Assembly: GCF_024519455.1 (NCBI RefSeq)
Contig: NZ_JALJRY010000002.1
Location: 62,001-126,000 of the forward strand
Reading direction: 5' to 3'
DNA length: 64,000 nucleotides
Origin: Streptomyces sp. STR69
Lineage (GTDB): Bacteria > Actinomycetota > Actinomycetes > Streptomycetales > Streptomycetaceae
In this document: one piece after another, positions 59,530-64,000 of the stretch
Position numbering within the stretch: the first letter of the stretch is position 1
How the letters are laid out: each line of letters opens with the position of its first letter
Notes under the pieces: generated by a model
Told to the model about the DNA's origin: nothing
The model's database searches: none
What the model saw: only the letters and a program-made list of their open reading frames with translations
Translations under genes and position numbers: made by a program

Positions 59530-60000
59530 CAGGTTCCGCCCCTCCCCGAAGACCCCGTCGCGCGGGCCGTGGCGGAAACCGGCCACGGCGCGAACCCGCC
59601 TCCGCACATCATCGCCGTACCACCCGTCACTCTGCCAAGGTTGCGCCACCGAGGCACCAACACCCGTCCGCAATGCCTGGATTGGGCTTGTTCGGCCTGC
59701 GGATTCGCGCCCGGAGCAACTCATAGGGGAGTCGGGCGCGCATCACAGCGGCCCTTCAGGAAGGCAAGCCACACTCAGGGCCGGACGGGCCGGATCCGCG
59801 ACGGGATTCGGTCACTCGGTCGTCGCCGGGCGGTTCTCCCGTGGGGGGTGGAACCGTCCGGCGGCTCTGTGCTGTCCTGAACAGCCCTGTGGCGGACGGG
59901 TGTTCGGTATGTCATCCGACACGCCGTTCGAGGAGGGGCGCGCACCGGATTTTCCTGACGCCCCGTTTTCATCCGGCCCGCACGGTGGACAATTAGGGGC
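59530..60000. promoter_or_regulatory. 471-base divergent gap
   Basis: It separates the TrmB/LuxR-type gene from the PP2C-like gene. It holds an interrupted inverted repeat, CCGTCCG (59854-59860) with CGGACGG (59893-59899) and an inner GCTGT/ACAGC pair. A plus-strand promoter guess is TTTTCA (59966-59971) with CAATTA (59990-59995), which would give a leaderless message from ATG 60001. No further gene was recognised. Confidence 0.35.
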
Positions 60001-61650
60001 ATGAACCAGCAGGGGGGAAAGCCGCCCGGTCATGAGGACGACTGGTGGGGCCAGCTGTACGACGACTCCGCCGACGACACGGGGGCCACGGCCGCGGCCG
60101 ACTCCCTGGAGGACCGGTTCGCCTCGGCGGCCGGGACTGTGGACGAGGGTGCGCGTGTGGCGCCGGGTAGTGCGGATGAGGGCATGCGTCCGGTGCCGGG
60201 GGCCGTGGACGAGGGCGCGAGTCCGGTGTCGCGGACTGCGGGCGAGGGCGCGCGTCCGGTACCGGGGATCGGGGGCGAGGGCGCGCGTTCAGCGCCCGGT
60301 CCCCTGGACGGGGGCCCGCGTCCGGTGGCCGGCTCGGGGGTTCCGGCACCGCGTGCCGGTGTCGGCGGTTCCCTTCTGGGCGGTACGGCGGACGCCGACG
60401 CCTCGGGCCACCGTCCGGCCGCGGCCACGGGCGACGACAGCTCGCCCTCTCCGGCCGGACGGGGCGTCGGCACGGCCCCGCCCCTCGGCGCGTCACCATT
60501 CCCGCCACCACCGCCACCGCCACTGATCAGCCCCGCGCCGCCCGTCCCGCAGCCGTTCCGTGGGGAAGCGCCTCTCGCTGCCCCCGCCTACCCGCCGTCC
60601 CCGGCCGCCCTCACCGGCCCGCCCCCGAACCTCCCCGCCCTCTCACCACCACCCCCGCAGCCCCCCTCACCCCCTCCCGCATCCCTCACCCTCGACTACG
60701 TCGGCTCCGGTCCCCCCACCTACGACGCCGAGCCCACCGCCCTGCCGCCCGCCGACCCGGACGATCTCGACGACCTGGTCGCGGACACCGTGCTGGACGG
60801 GGCGCGATACGGGAGCAGCACGCTGCGGGCCGCTTCCGTGCGGGGGGACTCCGCTCGGTTCCGGGGTGAGCCGCGCCGGGACTCGTTGCTGACCGCGCGG
60901 TTCGGGGTGGGAGAGCAAGCCCTGGTGCTGGTCGCGATGGCGACCGGGGCCCGGGCCACACCGGGGGCGCATCGGGCCGCCGCCGAGGCCTGTCACTGGA
61001 TCGGCAGGGCCGTCGGACGGAGTCACGCCCGGCTCGCCGAGGACATCCGGGCCGCCCGGCGCGGTGACCTCAAGTCCGGCCTGCACCGGCTCACCGACCG
61101 CAGCCTCGGCAAACTCCGTGCCAGCGCCGCCGAACAGGGCATCGACCCGGACGAGTACGCGGCCACCCTGCGCTGTCTCCTCCTGCCCGCCCACCCGGAG
61201 TGCCGTACCCGCGTCTTCTTCGGCGTCGGCCCCGGCGGTCTGTTCCGGCTGCGCGACGGGGAGTGGCAGGACATCGAACCCACCGCCGGGGACACGGCAG
61301 GCGAGGCCGTCGTCGGCTTCGGTTCGCAGCCCGCGGAGACCCCCGAGGGCGACCGGCTCACCATGGACCTCGGCATCCCGACGCCGCCGAGCCCGTACGA
61401 ACCCGCCCCCGAACCGCCCCGCGAACCCTTCCGCTTCCGTGCCTCCGTCGCCCGCCCCGGCGACACCCTCCTGATGTGCACCGGCGGCCTCGCCGAACCC
61501 CTGCGCGGCGAGCCCGAGCTGTCCGCCCATCTGGCGGGCCGGTGGTCGGCCGCCGCTCCGCCCGGTCTGGCCGCGTTCCTCGCCGACACCCAAGTGCGGG
61601 TCAAGGGTTATGCCGACGACCGCACGGCCGCCGCCGTTTGGGAGGCGTGA
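60001..61650 (+). CDS. PP2C-like protein with repeat-rich, proline-rich N terminus
   Basis: 549 residues. The first 250 are low complexity, with six 11-residue repeats and a proline-rich stretch (SPFPPPPPPPLISPAPPVP). From about 290 the chain follows the PP2C fold (LVAMATGARATPGAHRAAAE to GYADDRTAAAVW), but the metal aspartates of the first DG-type motifs are replaced (AMATGARA; CTGGLAEP), with only DDRT kept. Phosphatase activity is thus doubtful; it may be a binding or regulatory pseudo-phosphatase. Confidence 0.75.
   Translation: MNQQGGKPPGHEDDWWGQLYDDSADDTGATAAADSLEDRFASAAGTVDEGARVAPGSADEGMRPVPGAVDEGASPVSRTAGEGARPVPGIGGEGARSAPGPLDGGPRPVAGSGVPAPRAGVGGSLLGGTADADASGHRPAAATGDDSSPSPAGRGVGTAPPLGASPFPPPPPPPLISPAPPVPQPFRGEAPLAAPAYPPSPAALTGPPPNLPALSPPPPQPPSPPPASLTLDYVGSGPPTYDAEPTALPPADPDDLDDLVADTVLDGARYGSSTLRAASVRGDSARFRGEPRRDSLLTARFGVGEQALVLVAMATGARATPGAHRAAAEACHWIGRAVGRSHARLAEDIRAARRGDLKSGLHRLTDRSLGKLRASAAEQGIDPDEYAATLRCLLLPAHPECRTRVFFGVGPGGLFRLRDGEWQDIEPTAGDTAGEAVVGFGSQPAETPEGDRLTMDLGIPTPPSPYEPAPEPPREPFRFRASVARPGDTLLMCTGGLAEPLRGEPELSAHLAGRWSAAAPPGLAAFLADTQVRVKGYADDRTAAAVWEA
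60142..60339 (+). repeat. six tandem 33-bp repeats in the PP2C-like gene
   Basis: Six in-frame units, each 11 residues of the form DEGARPVPGxx with variation (first DEGARVAPGSA, fourth GEGARPVPGIG). They look like recent local duplications in a disordered region. Confidence 0.85.
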
Positions 61651-61723
61651 GCGCCCGGGCTGTGAATTCATGGAACCCAGAGGGATCCGCAGGACACCGG
61701 AAACCGAAGGGCACGCGAGAACC

Positions 61724-63466
61724 ATGGCCAAGCAGAACGTTGCCGAACAGTTCGTCGACATCCTCGTCCGCGCCGGAGTCAAGCGCCTCTACGGCGTCGT
61801 CGGCGACAGCCTCAACCCGGTCGTCGACGCGATCCGCCGCAACTCCGCCATCGACTGGATCCATGTACGGCACGAGGAGACCGCCGCTTTCGCCGCCGGC
61901 GCCGAAGCGCAGATAACCGGGAAGCTCGCGGCCTGCGCCGGCTCCTGCGGCCCCGGCAACCTGCACCTCATCAACGGCCTCTACGACGCCCACCGTTCCA
62001 TGGCCCCGGTCCTCGCCCTCGCCTCGCAGATCCCGTCCAGCGAGATCGGCCTCGGCTACTTCCAGGAGACCCACCCGGAGCGGCTCTTCCAGGAGTGCAG
62101 TCACTACAGCGAACTGATCTCCAGTCCCAAGCAGATGCCCCGGCTTCTGCAGACCGCCATCCAGCACGCGATCGGCCAGTCCGGCGTGAGCGTCGTCTCC
62201 CTCCCCGGCGACATCGCCGCCGAGCCCGCCCCCGACAAGGCCGCCGAGACCGCCCTCGTCACCTCCCGCCCCTCCGTCCGCCCCGGCGACGCCGAGGTCG
62301 AGAAGCTCGTCGAGATGATCGACGCGGCGGACAAGGTCACCCTCTTCTGCGGCAGTGGCACGGCGGGTGCACACGCCGAGGTGATGGAGTTCGCCGGGAA
62401 GATCAAGTCCCCGATCGGACACGCCCTGCGGGGCAAGGAATGGATCCAGTACGACAACCCGTACGACGTCGGCATGAGCGGACTGCTCGGCTACGGCGCC
62501 GCCTACGAGGCCACCCACGAGTGCGACCTGCTGATCCTCATCGGCACCGACTTCCCGTACAACGCGTTCCTGCCCGACGACGTGAAGATCGCCCAGATCG
62601 ACGTACGGCCCGAACACCTCGGCCGACGCTCGAAGTTGGACCTCGCGGTGTGGGGCGACGCGAAGGAGACGCTGCGCTGTCTGATCCCCCGGGTGAAGCC
62701 GAAGGGGGACCGGAAGTTCCTCGACCGGATGCTCAAGAAGCACGCCGACGCGCTGGAGGGGGTCGTCAAGGCGTACACGCGGAAGGTCGACAAGCAGGTC
62801 CCGATCCACCCCGAGTACGTGGCCTCCGTACTCGACGAACTGGCCGACGAGGACGCCGTGTTCACCGTCGACACGGGGATGTGCAATGTGTGGGCCGCCC
62901 GCTACATCACGCCCAACGGCCGCCGCCGCGTGATCGGTTCGTTCTCGCACGGCTCGATGGCGAACGCGCTGCCGATGGCGATCGGCGCCCAGTTCACCGA
63001 CACCGAGCGGCAGGTCATCTCGATGTCCGGCGACGGCGGATTCTCCATGCTGATGGGCGACTTCCTGACCCTCGTCCAATACGACCTGCCGGTGAAGGTC
63101 GTCCTGTTCAACAACTCCTCTCTGGGAATGGTCGAGTTGGAGATGCTGGTCGCCGGTCTCCCGTCGTACGGCACCACCAACAAGAACCCCGACTTCGGTG
63201 CCGTGGCCCGTGCCTGCGGTGCCTACGGTGTGCGGGTCGAGAAGCCCAAGGACCTCGAAGGCGCGCTGAAGGCGGCCCTCAAGCACAAGGGCCCGGCCCT
63301 CGTCGATGTCGTCACCGACCCCAACGCGCTGTCCATCCCGCCGAAGATCAGCGCCGAGATGGTGACGGGCTTCGCGCTCTCGGCCTCAAAGATCGTGCTG
63401 GACGGGGGAGTTGGCCGGATGCTGCAGATGGCGCGCTCCAACATCAGGAACGTGCGCGGGCTCTAA
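61724..63466 (+). CDS. poxB: thiamine pyrophosphate-dependent pyruvate dehydrogenase, PoxB type
   Basis: 580 residues with the three-domain layout of pyruvate oxidase/dehydrogenase (quinone): LYGVVGDSLNPVVDAI, the catalytic Glu in HVRHEETAAF, and the TPP motif MSGDGGFSMLMGDF ending in VVLFNNSSLG. The size fits PoxB (572 in E. coli). It would decarboxylate pyruvate to acetate and pass electrons to quinone. The ribosome site is weak. The stop overlaps the stop of the converging gene by four bases. Confidence 0.9.
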   Translation: MAKQNVAEQFVDILVRAGVKRLYGVVGDSLNPVVDAIRRNSAIDWIHVRHEETAAFAAGAEAQITGKLAACAGSCGPGNLHLINGLYDAHRSMAPVLALASQIPSSEIGLGYFQETHPERLFQECSHYSELISSPKQMPRLLQTAIQHAIGQSGVSVVSLPGDIAAEPAPDKAAETALVTSRPSVRPGDAEVEKLVEMIDAADKVTLFCGSGTAGAHAEVMEFAGKIKSPIGHALRGKEWIQYDNPYDVGMSGLLGYGAAYEATHECDLLILIGTDFPYNAFLPDDVKIAQIDVRPEHLGRRSKLDLAVWGDAKETLRCLIPRVKPKGDRKFLDRMLKKHADALEGVVKAYTRKVDKQVPIHPEYVASVLDELADEDAVFTVDTGMCNVWAARYITPNGRRRVIGSFSHGSMANALPMAIGAQFTDTERQVISMSGDGGFSMLMGDFLTLVQYDLPVKVVLFNNSSLGMVELEMLVAGLPSYGTTNKNPDFGAVARACGAYGVRVEKPKDLEGALKAALKHKGPALVDVVTDPNALSIPPKISAEMVTGFALSASKIVLDGGVGRMLQMARSNIRNVRGL

Positions 63467-64000
63467 CCGTCGTACGGCGCCCAGCCTTTCGCCGAGTACC
63501 AGTAGTGCGGCAGGCCCTTGATGCTCGTCGTGCGGAACGGCCTGCCGTGGTCGTCGATGCGGAGGGTGCCGGTGCGGCCCTGGGAGGACCAGCCGAGTTC
63601 GAGGTACCAGCGGCAGTCGCAGGTCTGTGTCCGGGCTTTGACGAGCAGCACCTCCGGGTCCTGCGCGGAGACCTTGTACGGCAGGTGCACCGCGGGGACC
63701 GGTGTGCCCAGGTCGCTCCCGGCGACCGGGCGGGCCAGGGGGCGGCGGGCGTCCAGGTCCACCCCGAAGTAGCGCGGGCTGACCTCGCCGCCGCAGCCCT
63801 GGTCCATGGCGTAGGCGGTGCCGTGGACGGGGGCGGTCCGGCCCACGATCCGGACGCGCAGCGACTCCAGGACGACCGCCGTGGTTGTCCGCCCCTGCAC
63901 CGAGATCTCGACGTCGGTCTCCCGCCCGTGCACCGCGCGCTGTTTCGCCGCCCAGGTCCCGGCGTCCTCCGGGGCCGGGGGCGGTGGAACCCGCGCGGGT
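63463..64000 (-). CDS. unknown protein, C-terminal part (cut by window edge)
   Basis: The open frame runs off the right end of the window, so the start is not visible; WAAKQRAVHGRETDVEIS reads through the edge region without an obvious start. The visible 178 codons show a beta-rich domain (RTTTAVVLESLRVRIVGRTA), a cysteine-containing DQGCGGEVSPRYFGVDL and CDCRWYLELGW segment, and a tail ending YWYSAKGWAPYDG. Similar C-terminal domains occur in uncharacterised Streptomyces proteins, some with N-terminal helix-turn-helix domains. No function assigned. Confidence 0.6.
   Translation of the reverse strand, partial: PARVPPPPAPEDAGTWAAKQRAVHGRETDVEISVQGRTTTAVVLESLRVRIVGRTAPVHGTAYAMDQGCGGEVSPRYFGVDLDARRPLARPVAGSDLGTPVPAVHLPYKVSAQDPEVLLVKARTQTCDCRWYLELGWSSQGRTGTLRIDDHGRPFRTTSIKGLPHYWYSAKGWAPYDG

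Noticed and set aside
59640..59760. Search for tRNA or small RNA genes in the 59.5-60 kb gap
   Set aside because: No cloverleaf, CCA end or strong terminator was found; only an interrupted inverted repeat.

Overview
The window is high-GC DNA with strong G/C bias at third codon positions, frequent GTG and TTG starts, an AfsR-type SARP regulator, a sortase-type LAXTG surface protein, AldO-type alditol oxidase and PP2C-like/DUF456 proteins. Together these point to a Streptomyces (or very close actinomycete) chromosome. No rRNA, tRNA, CRISPR array or intact transposon was seen.

Layout. (1) 0-6.8 kb: a carbohydrate-uptake locus, all on the minus strand. A ROK repressor and a secreted GH30 glycosidase with a ricin-type domain form one transcript. 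A second transcript holds a Tat lipoprotein sugar-binding protein, two ABC permeases and a beta-galactosidase (GH2, cut by the window edge). Both promoters carry the same CAAGGGGTT motif, so they probably form one regulon; beta-1,6-galactan is a plausible substrate. (2) 6.9-15.2 kb: alditol oxidase, a PPOX-fold protein, a radical SAM protein with an unusual cysteine spacing, a membrane protein joining sigma-like domains to a CBM2 domain, a MarR regulator with a clear operator, a broken MFS transporter fused in frame to a PEBP-type protein, and an L,D-transpeptidase. (3) 15.2-39.8 kb: what looks like one or two adjacent specialised-metabolite clusters around a LuxR-type and a SARP/AfsR-type regulator. 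The left operon runs from an aromatic-hydroxylase-like protein through homocysteine methyltransferase, B12-type radical SAM, GNAT and ATP-grasp to an MFS exporter, nearly all with 4-bp overlaps. The right operon holds a hydrolase, MFS, PCP-thioesterase, two TrmO-like enzymes, a HemN-like radical SAM enzyme, a cystathionine-gamma-synthase-like protein lacking the PLP lysine, a tandem OsmC-like protein, a SAM methyltransferase, an ATP-grasp ligase, a degenerate ATP-grasp protein and a small secreted peptide. A stand-alone NRPS adenylation domain and a tautomerase-fold protein are divergent from it.

(4) 39.8-46.1 kb: a decayed CBM2-metallopeptidase gene, a bifunctional secreted pectinase (CE8 plus GH28) and, divergent from it, an ECF sigma factor fused through a membrane segment to an extracellular beta-helix. 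(5) 46.1-50.7 kb: an XRE/MmyB-type regulator with a perfect palindromic operator controlling a small oxidoreductase cluster (CMD, cupin, SDR, DUF2255) that contains three truncated genes (alcohol dehydrogenase, MFS, aldo/keto reductase), so it is degrading. (6) 50.7-64 kb: ordinary chromosomal genes: a LAXTG surface protein, RsgA GTPase with a possible leader peptide, Ada/AlkA and Ogt DNA alkylation repair, an F420-type PPOX protein, a secreted SGNH hydrolase, DUF456, a TrmB/LuxR-type regulator, a divergent PP2C-like protein, a PoxB-type thiamine pyrophosphate enzyme and a partial unknown gene.

The most likely undescribed system is the 15-40 kb cluster. It combines a minimal NRPS without a condensation domain, several ATP-grasp proteins, two TrmO-like alkyltransferases, two kinds of radical SAM enzyme and several family members that have lost textbook catalytic residues.
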